The notes beneath the pieces are model-generated. The model did no database searches. It had not been told where the DNA came from and saw only the letters and a list, made by a program, of their open reading frames with translations. A program made the position numbers and the translations under genes. From positions 1 through 9,908 of the forward strand of contig DASXCK010000488.1 of assembly GCA_036491235.1 (NCBI GenBank): a stretch of DNA of 9,908 nucleotides. Reading direction: 5' to 3'. Shown here piece after piece: positions 1 through 7,634 of the stretch (the stretch's first letter is position 1; each line of letters starts with the position of its first letter). The stretch comes from JAVDCA01 sp036491235. GTDB lineage: Bacteria; Pseudomonadota; Alphaproteobacteria; Rhizobiales; Xanthobacteraceae.

Positions 1-1
1 G

Positions 2-316
2 AACACCGCGATCCGCTCGGTGTTCAGCGGCGCCGACCAGATGAAGTCTATCGTCAAATCGGCCGGCCTCGCGCAGTTCGGCTCCGGCTGGGCGTGGCTC
101 GCGGTCGACAAGAACAAGAAGCTGACGGTGTTCACCACCGCGAACCAGGACACGCCGCACATCTATGCCGCCGCGAAGCCGATCCTCGCGATCGACGTGT
201 GGGAGCACGCCTATTACCTCAAGTATCAAGCCAAGCGCGGCGACTACATCGACGCATGGTGGCACACGGTGAACTGGGACAAGGTCGCTGCCAATCTCAA
301 GAAGGCGATGGCGTAG
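2..316 (+). CDS. Fe/Mn superoxide dismutase, C-terminal part (5' end outside window)
   Basis: This is the last ~104 residues of an iron/manganese superoxide dismutase, which converts superoxide to oxygen and hydrogen peroxide. The frame is open from base 2 and no true start is visible, so the gene begins before the window. The family signature DVWEHAYY is present and supplies the Asp and His metal ligands of the C-terminal domain. The GSGWAWL core motif and the closing VNWDKVAANL helix also fit. The motif ANQDTP carries a Gln where manganese-type enzymes have one (iron-type enzymes usually have Ala or Gly there). This hints at Mn or cambialistic use, but the N-terminal half needed to judge metal preference is missing. 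The TAG stop at 314-316 is 37 nt before the next start, with no obvious terminator between. The family call is firm; the metal is not. Confidence 0.95.
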   Translation, partial: NTAIRSVFSGADQMKSIVKSAGLAQFGSGWAWLAVDKNKKLTVFTTANQDTPHIYAAAKPILAIDVWEHAYYLKYQAKRGDYIDAWWHTVNWDKVAANLKKAMA

Positions 317-343
317 GACGGACGTTGCTCGTTCACATCACGT

Positions 344-350
344 GGGGGGG
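344..350 (+). promoter_or_regulatory. G-run ribosome binding site deciding the DUF2807 start
   Basis: Seven consecutive G lie 3 nt before ATG 354. The spacing is short, but this is the only purine-rich stretch nearby. It favours ATG 354 over the GTG at 342, which would place the G-run inside the coding region. Confidence 0.45.
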
Positions 351-353
351 ACG

Positions 354-1079
354 ATGAAGAAGGCGCTCCTGATCATCCTGGCGGTCGTGATCTGCATTGC
401 CGCGGGCGCGGTCTATGTCGGCCACGCGGTCTATCAGGCGATCGCTTCAGGCCTGGCCTGCGTCAACTGCGTTCAGGTCAACAGTGGCGGCCCGATGATC
501 ACGGGTTCCGACCATGTGGTGACGGAAAATCGGACCGTTACGCCGTTCACCGCCATTCGCGCCGATACGGCGGCGGAGGTGGTGATCGATCGCACGGGCA
601 CGCCGAGCCTCTCGGTCACCGCCGACGACAACCTGGTGTCGGTCTTCACCGCCGAGGTTCGCGACGGCACGCTTTATCTCGCCGACGCGCATGGCAAGAG
701 CTTCCAGACCAAGAAGACCGCCGCCTACCACGTCACGGCCGCGAATCTGCGAACGATCGAGAGCCGCGGGTCCGGCGAGATCGAGGCGGAGCATCTCGAG
801 GGTGCCGCGCTCGCCGTCACGGTCACGGGCAGCGGCGATGCGAAGCTCGCCGGGCGCGCCGACGACTTCACGCTGACCATCAAGGGATCGGGCGATGTCG
901 ATGCCAGTGCGCTCGCCGCGAAGCGCGCGAAAGTCGTGGTGAGCGGCTCGGGCGATGCGAAGGTCAATGCCGCCGACACGCTCGACATCCAGATGAGCGG
1001 CTCCGGCGATGTCAACTATCTCGGCTCGCCGAAGGTCACCAAAGAGGGGCACGGGTCGGGCTCGGTGTCGCACAAATAG
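354..1079 (+). CDS. DUF2807 / head-GIN domain exported protein with GSGD repeats
   Basis: This 241-residue protein is of the DUF2807 (head-GIN, putative autotransporter-adhesin-like) family, whose function is not established. Residues 4-27 are strongly hydrophobic after MKK, giving a signal peptide or an N-terminal membrane anchor, so the rest should lie in the periplasm or at the surface. The body opens with the family-typical TVTPFTAI strand and then carries tandem GSG motifs about 18-25 residues apart (GSGEIEAE, GSGDAKL, GSGDVDAS, GSGDAKVN, GSGDVNYL, GSGSVSHK). Such spacing suggests stacked beta-strands (beta-helix or solenoid). I chose ATG 354 over GTG 342 because a run of seven G (344-350) lies just upstream and the hydrophobic segment then starts right after MKK. 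It could be cotranscribed with the dismutase gene 37 nt upstream. Family assignment is confident; no enzymatic residues are apparent. Confidence 0.85.
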   Translation: MKKALLIILAVVICIAAGAVYVGHAVYQAIASGLACVNCVQVNSGGPMITGSDHVVTENRTVTPFTAIRADTAAEVVIDRTGTPSLSVTADDNLVSVFTAEVRDGTLYLADAHGKSFQTKKTAAYHVTAANLRTIESRGSGEIEAEHLEGAALAVTVTGSGDAKLAGRADDFTLTIKGSGDVDASALAAKRAKVVVSGSGDAKVNAADTLDIQMSGSGDVNYLGSPKVTKEGHGSGSVSHK

Positions 1080-1175
1080 TAACCGGGCTGTGGGGAGCCT
1101 CGTCTCGGCGCCGGCCGGGATCATGCTCGCCCGCGTTCTCGCGGCAAAGATGCGCCACCGGCAGGTAACAGGGGG

Positions 1176-1454
1176 ATGGACGTGCAAGAACTCGAACCCA
1201 CGTGGGGCCGAACGATTTCGGTGTGGTGGCTGATCGCCTGGCGCTGCTTCCTCGGCAGCCTCATTCTCGCGATGGCGGGCGGCGCCGGTCAGGCGGCCCT
1301 CGAGATGTCCACGATCGCGACGCCGCTGATCGCCAAATGGGTGCCCGAGCTCATCGCGTCGATCCTCGGCGCGATTTGGTTCGTCATCGTCGTGCGCATG
1401 GCGTTGCGCAAGTCCTACAAGGGATTCCGCATCGCTCTTATGCCGCGGACTTGA
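1176..1454 (+). CDS. Small two-helix membrane protein, unknown function
   Basis: A 92-residue protein I do not recognise. It has two hydrophobic segments, about residues 17-40 (starting WWLIAW) and 54-77 (ending IWFVIVVRMAL). They are separated by a short loop with Met, Ser and Lys, and flanked by an acidic N-terminus (MDVQELEP) and a basic C-terminus (RKSYKGFR...MPRT). By the positive-inside rule the C-terminus should be cytoplasmic, and with two helices the N-terminus would be too. ATG 1176 has an AGG at 1163-1165 and a G5 run directly before it. The start lies 96 nt after the DUF2807 stop on the same strand, so the two could share a transcript. The gene converges on the broken outer-membrane gene, whose stop is 57 nt away. 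The open frame and hydrophobic pattern look genuine; function is unknown. Confidence 0.6.
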   Translation: MDVQELEPTWGRTISVWWLIAWRCFLGSLILAMAGGAGQAALEMSTIATPLIAKWVPELIASILGAIWFVIVVRMALRKSYKGFRIALMPRT

Positions 1455-1510
1455 CGGCCTTCGTCCGTTCGCCGCGCGAAGCCGCTCCTCGTCAAAGGGC
1501 CATGTTGGAG

Positions 1511-2180
1511 TCAGATCCTCGGGGGCCACTGGCCGAGGTCGAACCTGAAATTCACGCCCATTTTGAACAAGTCGACGGTTTGCTTGATCGCAATATTGTT
1601 CGCGCTGATGATCGCGACGGTCGGGAAGGGGACGATCGCGGCGGGAATGTCGAAGTGGTCATATTCGGCGAACGTGGTCCAGTGGTCGGTGAGCGCGTAT
1701 TCGATGCCGAGACCTGCAGTCCAACCCCACGTCGTCGCGCTGGTGCTGCCGTTGCTCAAGGCGAGCGCGAAGGAATCGCCAAGCAAATTGTAATTGGTGT
1801 GGGTCCAGGCGCCGCCGCCTTTCACATAGATTAGCGCGTGGCCCCAGCCGTAGCCGGCGCGCGCGTGACGGTACCGAGCGCGGTGATAATATGCTGGCAG
1901 TTGATGCCGCCGAGGCCGGAAAAGCAGGTGTTCTCGCCGGCCATATGTGCTGCGCTCGCGTCGGCCTGCACGCCGAGCACCCACGGGCCGGTCTGCCAAT
2001 CCGCGCCGATCTGGCCGCCGCCGAGCGGGCCCGACGCATGGGTATCATCGCCGAAGCCCGCGACGTTGGTCGACCCCGCCACGGCCGTCGAGCCGAACGG
2101 ATCGGACCAACTGGCGCCGCTCGCGCCGCCGCCCAGGTGCGGAAGCGTATCCAAGAAGGTCGCAGGCCCAGCGTTCATGT
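1511..2180 (-). pseudogene. Barrel 3 of the broken outer-membrane gene (porin-family barrel, end)
   Basis: The third segment starts around MNAGPATFLD in the same frame as the end of barrel 2, and continues through GPLGGGQIGADWQTGPWVLG, VQADAS, CFSGLGGINC and ALGTVT. It then shifts frame near 1860 to RAGYGWGHALIYVKGGGAW, WGWTAGLGIEYALTDHW, FAEYDHFD and QTVDLFKMGVNFRFD before the stop. These are textbook landmarks of the alphaproteobacterial porin-family barrel. The usual first strand (WTGFYxGxNAG) is not complete: barrel 2 ends in SWAWN and runs straight into MNAG, which may mark a deletion fusion of two formerly separate genes. Confidence 0.6.
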
Positions 2181-2890
2181 TCCAGGCCCATGAGCGTCCG
2201 CCAATGCCGACGCTCCAGGCGTGCGTCACGTCGTAGTCCAACACGGCCTCGAGCATCACGCCGCTGCCGCTGTTCGATGTGTGGGGCACGAGAAAGTTGC
2301 AGCACAGATGATTATCCACGCCGCTGTAGCTCACCAGCGGCACGTAAGCCGCGTCGGAGGTCAGCCTCAGCCGGTTGGTCAGCATGATCTGCGACGCGAG
2401 GCCGACGCGCAGCGAGTTGAAGTGATCGTATTCGGTGACGCCCATTTCGCCGACGAACGGCGGTGCGCAGGTGGTGTCTCCGGCGACCTGGGCGCAGCTG
2501 TGAGTGTTGATGCCCTGCTCATAATAACTGTAGCCGACGAAGGCGCCGACCTTGGCGCCCGGCGCCCTGAGGAAATCGTAACCGACATCGATTGTTGCGT
2601 AAGCGAGATGTCCCGATGCGCTCGCCACTGTATTTGAATAGACCACATCACCAGGAAATCCTCGTCGTTCAACTGGCCGTGGGAGAGTCCGCCCGCGCCC
2701 AGATAACCTTTGACGAAGAATCCGCTGCCGTGATCCGCGCGTGCGAAGGTCTCGCCCGCGACCCGTCGAGTTGGTAAGTGAGCCGCGAGTTGAGTGTGGG
2801 CGGGGGTATGGCGATCAGCGGGCCTTCCTGTTCGTGGCCGGTGCTGAGCCAGAGCCGTGTCCCGGTCTCCAGTTGCCAATTCCGGAAGAT
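2180..2890 (-). pseudogene. Barrel 2 of the broken outer-membrane gene (NDEDF-type barrel)
   Basis: The segment begins with NWQLETGTRLWLSTG, continues to NSRLTYQL, changes frame near 2760 to GETFARADHGSGFFVKGYLG and LNDEDF, then changes again near 2650 to VVYSNTVASASGHLAYATID, VGYDF, GAFVGYSYYEQ, VGLASQIMLTNRLRLTSDAAYVPL and SVGIGGRSW. From memory, this order of motifs (RLTY, GxxF/DHGSGFF, NDEDF, YAT-D-GYDF, GAFVGY, AYVP, VGxGGR-W) is typical of a Bradyrhizobium-type outer-membrane barrel. Both frame changes behave like loss of one base. Confidence 0.6.
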
Positions 2891-2949
2891 TGACGGCGTA
2901 GAAGTCATCGGCGGCGGCGAGGCCGAGGCATAGCTCGACTCCGGCTCAG

Positions 2950-3732
2950 CTCCGCCGAAGCGATAATTCAGGCCAAGGCGGAAGAGGTCGGCCTTGAGGT
3001 CGCCGGAATGGGTGAACGGCTGCTCCGGAAAGAACTGCAGGAGGTTATTGTAAATCGATTGTCCGGACGTATTGGAAAACGCGACGTGCGGATAGTCGGC
3101 CCTGAGGCTGAGCCGCCAGGACAATGGCATCTCGACGCCGGCCCCGACCGCATAACCCAGCTTGAGCGCGTCGACCCTGCCGGTCTCTTCCGCATTGAAG
3201 GTGTCGGTGAAGGAAACGTCGGTCTGCAGCCGGGTTAATGCGGGGCCACCGGTGACGTAGAGCAGCCAGTCGTTAGGCGTAATGAATCCGATACGCGGCC
3301 GTGCGGTCAGCAACCAATTGGCATCGCCATAGGAGGTGACAAGGAAATCGTCGGCCCGGCCCGGATAGGGAAGCGCGCCGCTGCTCGCCGTGCCGAGGAG
3401 ATGGACAGCCTGCAGGTCGGCCTCGACCCCGACAAGCAGATTGCCAAAGCGCCAGTCGTATCCACCTTCGATTCCGCCGACGAAGCCCGTCCGCTTGATC
3501 GTCTGCGCGCCGCCCGCGGTGACGGCCGCCGCCTGGGTCTGCACCCAGGTAGTCACCCGCAACAGTCGATGTGCGTGAGTCGTACCGACCCAACGCGGCC
3601 AGCGACGAAGCCGGCGTAGACACCGTTCCAACTGTGCGGGCCAGGGCCGGAGACGGCCGGATCGCCCGCGTGGGCTGAACCAGCGCTCGCCAGCGCCGCG
3701 ATGGCGGCGCTGAGCAGCAGATGCTTCTTCAC
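2950..3732 (-). pseudogene. Barrel 1 of the broken outer-membrane gene: signal peptide and porin-like barrel
   Basis: This first segment holds the signal peptide and an Omp25/31-style eight-strand-like barrel. After the signal, frame 1 runs through WNGVYAGFVAG and stops at a TGA near 3558. Frame 2 supplies GRYDSRTSTVAGDY, a sensible continuation of the first strands. Frame 3 carries the remainder: GFVGGIEGGYDWRFGNLLVGVEADLQ (residue runs of this type mark strands 2-3), then WLLTARPRIGF, WLLYVTGGPALT, LGYAVGAGVEMPL and the closing strand LFRLGLNYRFGG near 2950. The two early changes behave like one extra base each (or two missing). Confidence 0.65.
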
Positions 3733-4055
3733 GGGTTCACCGGCATTGCGAAGCCGTTACTGCCGCGCAGGGCAAAGCCGGGCCCGCTGCCGCAAGCCGT
3801 GCGGACCCAGAAGTGCTCGCCGATAGGCAAGGATTGCCTCACTGCAAATTTTCCGTCACCCCAATGCCGAAACGGTGGCATGGATGCATGAGTCCGAGTG
3901 TGCTCACCGCGCAACGGTCAAAAGTTTTCCACGGCGCGAGCGTGGGTTGGCGCCGAAGCCTGCACCCCTAAATCAAGAGTTGCGGCTCTGCCCAAACCGG
4001 TGTTTTCTTCACCTCGCGATCGTTTTGCAGCGAGAGGTTGCGCGTAGGGGCGGCG
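3733..4055. other. Divergent intergenic region between the broken barrel gene and the protease operon
   Basis: This 323-nt stretch must hold the promoters of both divergent units. I see no strong sigma-70-like pair. The best candidate for the protease operon is TTGCGG at 3980-3985 with a T-rich element near 4002-4008, which is weak. Small open frames on both strands here show no convincing protein-like composition or ribosome site. Nothing else is supported. Confidence 0.35.
4046..4050 (+). promoter_or_regulatory. Shine-Dalgarno AGGGG deciding the protease start
   Basis: AGGGG sits 5 nt before ATG 4056. The alternative TTG start at 4038 has its purine run (GAGAGG) directly abutting the codon, which is too close, so ATG 4056 is preferred. 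Confidence 0.6.
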
Positions 4056-7000
4056 ATGACTTCGGACGACGGCGCGTTGCGGCTCCTGGTCAAGGGGCGC
4101 GGGATCGGGGCGGCGGGCAAGCTCGGCCTCGGGATTGCGGCGGCCGCCTACACGGTTGAGCCGCTGTTTCGCAGCATCGGGAAGGGCGGGCGCAACGGCG
4201 CCGGCCTCGGCGTCGCGGGCGCAGGCCCTGACGCGGGCGACGAGTGGTCGATCGTCACCCTCGATGCGCCGTACGAAGTCGGCGCGGCGTGGGACGCGTG
4301 CCACGCCTTCGTGGCGCAGAGCGGCGGCAAGGCCACGTTCGCCGAGCCCGATCTGCTGCAGCGGTGGGCCGTTCCGCTTCCAGCCGATGGCACATCGCTG
4401 GGGGCGGTGCGGACCGGCGATCCGCATCCGCAGAGCAGCGACTATCCCGTTGGCACCGACAATTTCTGGTTCCGCGACGCGGCGCATGGGCAGTTCGCGG
4501 ACGCTGCCGTACAACTGCCCGATCCGGGCGCAGGCCAGCGCGTGCGCATCGCGCATGTCGACACCGGCTACGATCCAGATCACAAGACCTGCCCGGTCCA
4601 TATCGGCGCGGAGCAGCGCAATTTCGTCGACGCGGCCGCGCCCAACGACGCGCGCGACCAGTCGACCGGCATGTTCAACAATTTCAGCCACGGCACCGGG
4701 ACATTGAGCATCCTGGCCGGCGCGGCGGTCGCGCCCGGCCAGGGTTTTGGTTGCGCGCCCTTTGCCGAGATCATCCCGATCCGGGTGGCCAACCGGGTCA
4801 TCCTGTTTCGCAACAGCGCCATCGCGCAGGCGTTCGATTATGTGCACCAGCTTTGCCAGACCGAGGCGACACGCGTGCACGTCGTCACCATGAGCATGGG
4901 CGGCTACCCGGCGGCGGCGTGGGCGGCGGGCATCAATGCGCTCTACGAGGCGGGCGTGGTCGTCGTCACGGCGGCGGGCAACACCTACGGCAACAATCCA
5001 TCGCATTTCATCGTCTACCCGGCGCGCTTCGATCGCGTGATCGCGGCGTGCGGCATCATGGCGAACGGCAAGCCCTATGCGGATCTCGACGCCAAGCTGA
5101 TGGCCGGCGATTACGGGCCCGACAGCAAGATGGCGGGGGCGATCGCGGCCTATACGCCCAACATTCCGTGGGCGCGGTTCGGCGAGGAGACGGTGGTCGA
5201 CTTCGACGGCCTCGGCACCTCGGCGGCCACGCCGCAGGTCGCGGCCACCGCGGCGCTGTGGATTCAAAAGAACCGCGCCGCCTATGACGGTTTTGCCGAA
5301 CCGTGGATGCGGGTCGAAGCCGTGCGCCACGCCCTGTTCACGGGCGCCGACTATAATCAGGAGCTGAAGGCCCATCTCGGGGCCGGGCGGTTGCGCGCCC
5401 AGGCGACGCTGGACGTGCCGCCGCCGCAAGCCGCGACGCTGACGCGCCAACCGGAGGCCGACGCGAGCAACGCGGCCTTTCATATTTTGTTCGGCCTTGC
5501 GGCTGCGGCGCCGCAGAGCAAGCCGGACAGCGCCGCCATGATCGAGCTCGAGCTGCGCCAGGCGCTTGTCGCGAGTGGGCTCGAGGAGCAGCTCGCCCAG
5601 GCCGCGACGCCGCAGGAGCGGACCCGCGTCCTCGACCAGCTCATGTCGTCGCGCCTGCTGTCGCAGCCGCTGCGGGCGGCGCTGGGCGATCACCCGTCCG
5701 CGCCGGCACCGGTGTCGTCGGTCGCGACCGTCGGCGACATCGGGGAGCGCAACAAGAAGCAGCATCTTCGGCTCGCGGAGGCACCCCCGCTGCCGCGGCC
5801 GCCGCGCCGGCGGCTGCGGATCTATGCCGCCGATCCTGCCCGCGAGACCGATGTCACCGACTATGTGGTGAACGAGGCGACCCTCGAGGTCCGCTGGGAA
5901 GACGACCTGCGGCCGGGGCCGATCGGCGAATATCTCGAGGTGGTCGACGTCGACCCATCGAGCAATTGCTGTTATGCGCCGGTCAATCTCAATCACCCGT
6001 ATGTGCTCGCCGAGGACGGCCTCTCGCCGTCGGAATCCAACCCGCAATTCCATCAGCAGATGGTCTATGCGGTGGCGATGACCACGATCGAGCGCTTCGA
6101 GCATGCGCTCGGCCGCCGCGCGCTATGGGCGCAGCGCCTGGTACGGGACGATACCGGCAACACCATTCGGGGCGACTACATGCAGCGCCTGCGCATCTAC
6201 CCGCATGCGCTGCGCGAGGCGAATGCCTATTACAGCTGCGATCACATGGCGCTGCTGCTCGGCTACTTCCGTTCGGAAGACAGCGCGGATGGCACCATGC
6301 TGCCGGGCTCGCAGGTCTTCTGCGCGGTGTCGCACGATATCGTCGCGCACGAGACGACCCATGCGCTGCTCGACGGACTGCATCCGCGCTACCAGGAAGC
6401 CACCAACCCGGACATGCTGGCGTTCCACGAAGCGTTCGCCGACCTGGTGGCGCTGTTTCAGCATTTCTCCATGCCGGAGTCACTGCTGCACGCGATCAAA
6501 CAGGCGAGCGGCAAGGTCATGGAGAAAAATTCGCTGGGCGAGCTCGCCCAGCAGTTCGGCTCGGCCAGCGGCATGCACGGCGCGTTGCGCAGCTTCATCG
6601 GCCAGGCGGCCCGCGGCGATTATAAGAAATTCCAGGGTCAGCCCGATCCGCACCTGCTCGGCGCCGTGCTCGTCTCGGCGGTGTTCGCGGCGTTCGACAC
6701 GGTCTACCGCGCGCGCACGGCCGACCTGATCCGGCTCGCCACCGGCGGCAGCGGAATCCTTCCGCAGGGCGCGATCTCGGACGACCTCGCGCAGCGGCTT
6801 GCCGACGAAGCCGCGAAGGTCGCGAACCAGATCCTCAACATGTGCATCCGCGCGCTCGACTACTGTCCGCCGGTCGACCTCACGTTCGGGGATTATCTGC
6901 GCGCCATCATCACGGCGGATCGCGACCTCGTGCCGGACGACGATCGCGGCTATCGCGTCGCGTTCATCGCGGCCTTCCGCGACCGCGGCATTTTTCCGCT

Positions 7001-7634
7001 CAGCGTCGCGCATCTCGCGGAGGACAGCCTGGTGTGGGAGACGCCGCAGCTCGTCCCCGAGGAGCAGGCGGAGATCAAGAAGGCGGTCGAAACGCTCGAT
7101 CTCGATTGGAACCTGAACACCGACCGCCGCTCGGCTTATGCGTACTCGCAGGAGAACGCCCGGAAGGTGTGGAAGTGGCTGACCGACCGGCCGAGCCTTC
7201 TGGCCGTGCTGGGCTTCGAGCCGGCGCAGAAGGACGTGACCATCGGCGGCATGACCGGCGAGCTGCGCGGGATCGAGATCCACTCGGTGCGTCCCTCGCG
7301 GCGCACGGCGCCCGACGGCACCAGCCTCGCGATGCTGGTGGTGGAGATCACGCAGACGTTCCGGCGCGACCCCGATCACGCGCGCTATCGCGGCGGCTGC
7401 ACCGTGCTGGTCGATCTCGCCGACAACCAGGCCAAGTATATCGTCCGCAAGCGCCTGAGGGGCAGCACGGGCGTGGAGACGCAACAGAAGGCGCGCGCGA
7501 TCGCAGCCGAGCAGGCGGCGGCGATCGGGTTGCGATATGCCGAACCCGGCTCCTCGGACCGCGCCGAGACTTTTGCCCTGCTGCACCGGTTCCCGTCCGG
7601 AGACATCGACCATGAAAGCCAGCAAGACGGGTAG
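4056..7634 (+). CDS. Dual-protease fusion: S8 subtilase plus thermolysin-like (gluzincin) metalloprotease
   Basis: This 1192-residue protein appears to contain two different peptidases. Residues ~60-105 look like a short alpha/beta propeptide-like segment. Residues ~135-450 form a subtilisin-fold (S8) domain with the full catalytic set in canonical order: Asp169 (HVDTGYD), His212 (SHGTGT), oxyanion Asn309 (AAGNTYG) and Ser389 (GTSAATPQVAA). A helical, Pro-rich linker (~455-585) leads to a gluzincin domain (~588-1000): zinc motif HETTH at 765-769 (catalytic Glu766), third ligand Glu792 with Asp796 in HEAFAD, matching the HExxH...NEAxxD spacing of thermolysin (M4). His866 in DPHLLGAVL is a candidate transition-state His. 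A beta-rich tail (~1060-1135, with YRGGCTVLVDL) follows. No signal peptide or membrane segment is evident, so a cytoplasmic location is inferred. Its 3' end overlaps the next gene by 23 nt. Substrate, activation and biological role are unknown; the catalytic assignments are motif-based. Confidence 0.9.
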   Translation: MTSDDGALRLLVKGRGIGAAGKLGLGIAAAAYTVEPLFRSIGKGGRNGAGLGVAGAGPDAGDEWSIVTLDAPYEVGAAWDACHAFVAQSGGKATFAEPDLLQRWAVPLPADGTSLGAVRTGDPHPQSSDYPVGTDNFWFRDAAHGQFADAAVQLPDPGAGQRVRIAHVDTGYDPDHKTCPVHIGAEQRNFVDAAAPNDARDQSTGMFNNFSHGTGTLSILAGAAVAPGQGFGCAPFAEIIPIRVANRVILFRNSAIAQAFDYVHQLCQTEATRVHVVTMSMGGYPAAAWAAGINALYEAGVVVVTAAGNTYGNNPSHFIVYPARFDRVIAACGIMANGKPYADLDAKLMAGDYGPDSKMAGAIAAYTPNIPWARFGEETVVDFDGLGTSAATPQVAATAALWIQKNRAAYDGFAEPWMRVEAVRHALFTGADYNQELKAHLGAGRLRAQATLDVPPPQAATLTRQPEADASNAAFHILFGLAAAAPQSKPDSAAMIELELRQALVASGLEEQLAQAATPQERTRVLDQLMSSRLLSQPLRAALGDHPSAPAPVSSVATVGDIGERNKKQHLRLAEAPPLPRPPRRRLRIYAADPARETDVTDYVVNEATLEVRWEDDLRPGPIGEYLEVVDVDPSSNCCYAPVNLNHPYVLAEDGLSPSESNPQFHQQMVYAVAMTTIERFEHALGRRALWAQRLVRDDTGNTIRGDYMQRLRIYPHALREANAYYSCDHMALLLGYFRSEDSADGTMLPGSQVFCAVSHDIVAHETTHALLDGLHPRYQEATNPDMLAFHEAFADLVALFQHFSMPESLLHAIKQASGKVMEKNSLGELAQQFGSASGMHGALRSFIGQAARGDYKKFQGQPDPHLLGAVLVSAVFAAFDTVYRARTADLIRLATGGSGILPQGAISDDLAQRLADEAAKVANQILNMCIRALDYCPPVDLTFGDYLRAIITADRDLVPDDDRGYRVAFIAAFRDRGIFPLSVAHLAEDSLVWETPQLVPEEQAEIKKAVETLDLDWNLNTDRRSAYAYSQENARKVWKWLTDRPSLLAVLGFEPAQKDVTIGGMTGELRGIEIHSVRPSRRTAPDGTSLAMLVVEITQTFRRDPDHARYRGGCTVLVDLADNQAKYIVRKRLRGSTGVETQQKARAIAAEQAAAIGLRYAEPGSSDRAETFALLHRFPSGDIDHESQQDG
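7599..7602 (+). promoter_or_regulatory. Shine-Dalgarno GGAG for the MBL gene, inside the protease gene
   Basis: GGAG lies 9 nt before ATG 7612, within the last codons of the protease gene. It supports ATG 7612 over the in-frame ATG at 7537 and implies coupled translation of the two genes. Confidence 0.5.

Larger units (their letters stand above)
1511..3732 (-). pseudogene. Frameshifted outer-membrane beta-barrel protein, three barrels, five frame changes
   Basis: Read from GTG 3732 downwards, this locus encodes an exported outer-membrane protein broken by frameshifts. The start gives a good signal peptide (MKKHLLLSAAIAALASAG, then cleavage after SAHA) followed by the typical first strand WNGVYAGF. 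Coherent porin-like sequence then continues only by switching frame near 3600, 3535, 2760, 2650 and 1860. The frame that fits ends at TGA 1511-1513 after MGVNFRFD, a typical last-strand ending. Each switch happens inside a recognisable stretch: for example LTYQLDG continues as GETFARADHGSGFF in another frame, and LGTVT continues as RAGYGWGHALIYVKGGG. Alphaproteobacteria carry many such barrels. As written the gene can make only a ~60-residue N-terminal peptide. GTG is taken as start because a TAA lies upstream in frame and no ATG intervenes; its ribosome site is weak. The alternative is clustered sequencing error, or separate genes. Confidence 0.75.

Noticed and set aside
1455..1510. Small inverted repeat TTCGC...GCGAA between the small membrane gene and the barrel gene
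   Set aside because: The stem is only 5 bp with no T-run, too weak to call a terminator.
447..1529. 360-codon - strand open frame opposite the DUF2807 gene
   Set aside because: The composition is shadow-like, and the opposite strand encodes a recognisable family with a signal segment and ribosome site.
1202..1834. 210-codon + strand open frame overlapping the small membrane protein and barrel 3
   Set aside because: It has skewed Arg/Asp/Gly composition and crosses two better-supported loci.
3729..3914. 61-codon - strand open frame upstream of the broken barrel gene
   Set aside because: It has no ribosome site or recognisable motif and overlaps the signal-peptide start.
3918..6104. 728-codon open frame on the - strand opposite the protease gene
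   Set aside because: It is Arg/His/Gly-rich with no domain, which is typical of an antisense shadow in GC-rich DNA. The + strand has catalytic motifs over the same region.
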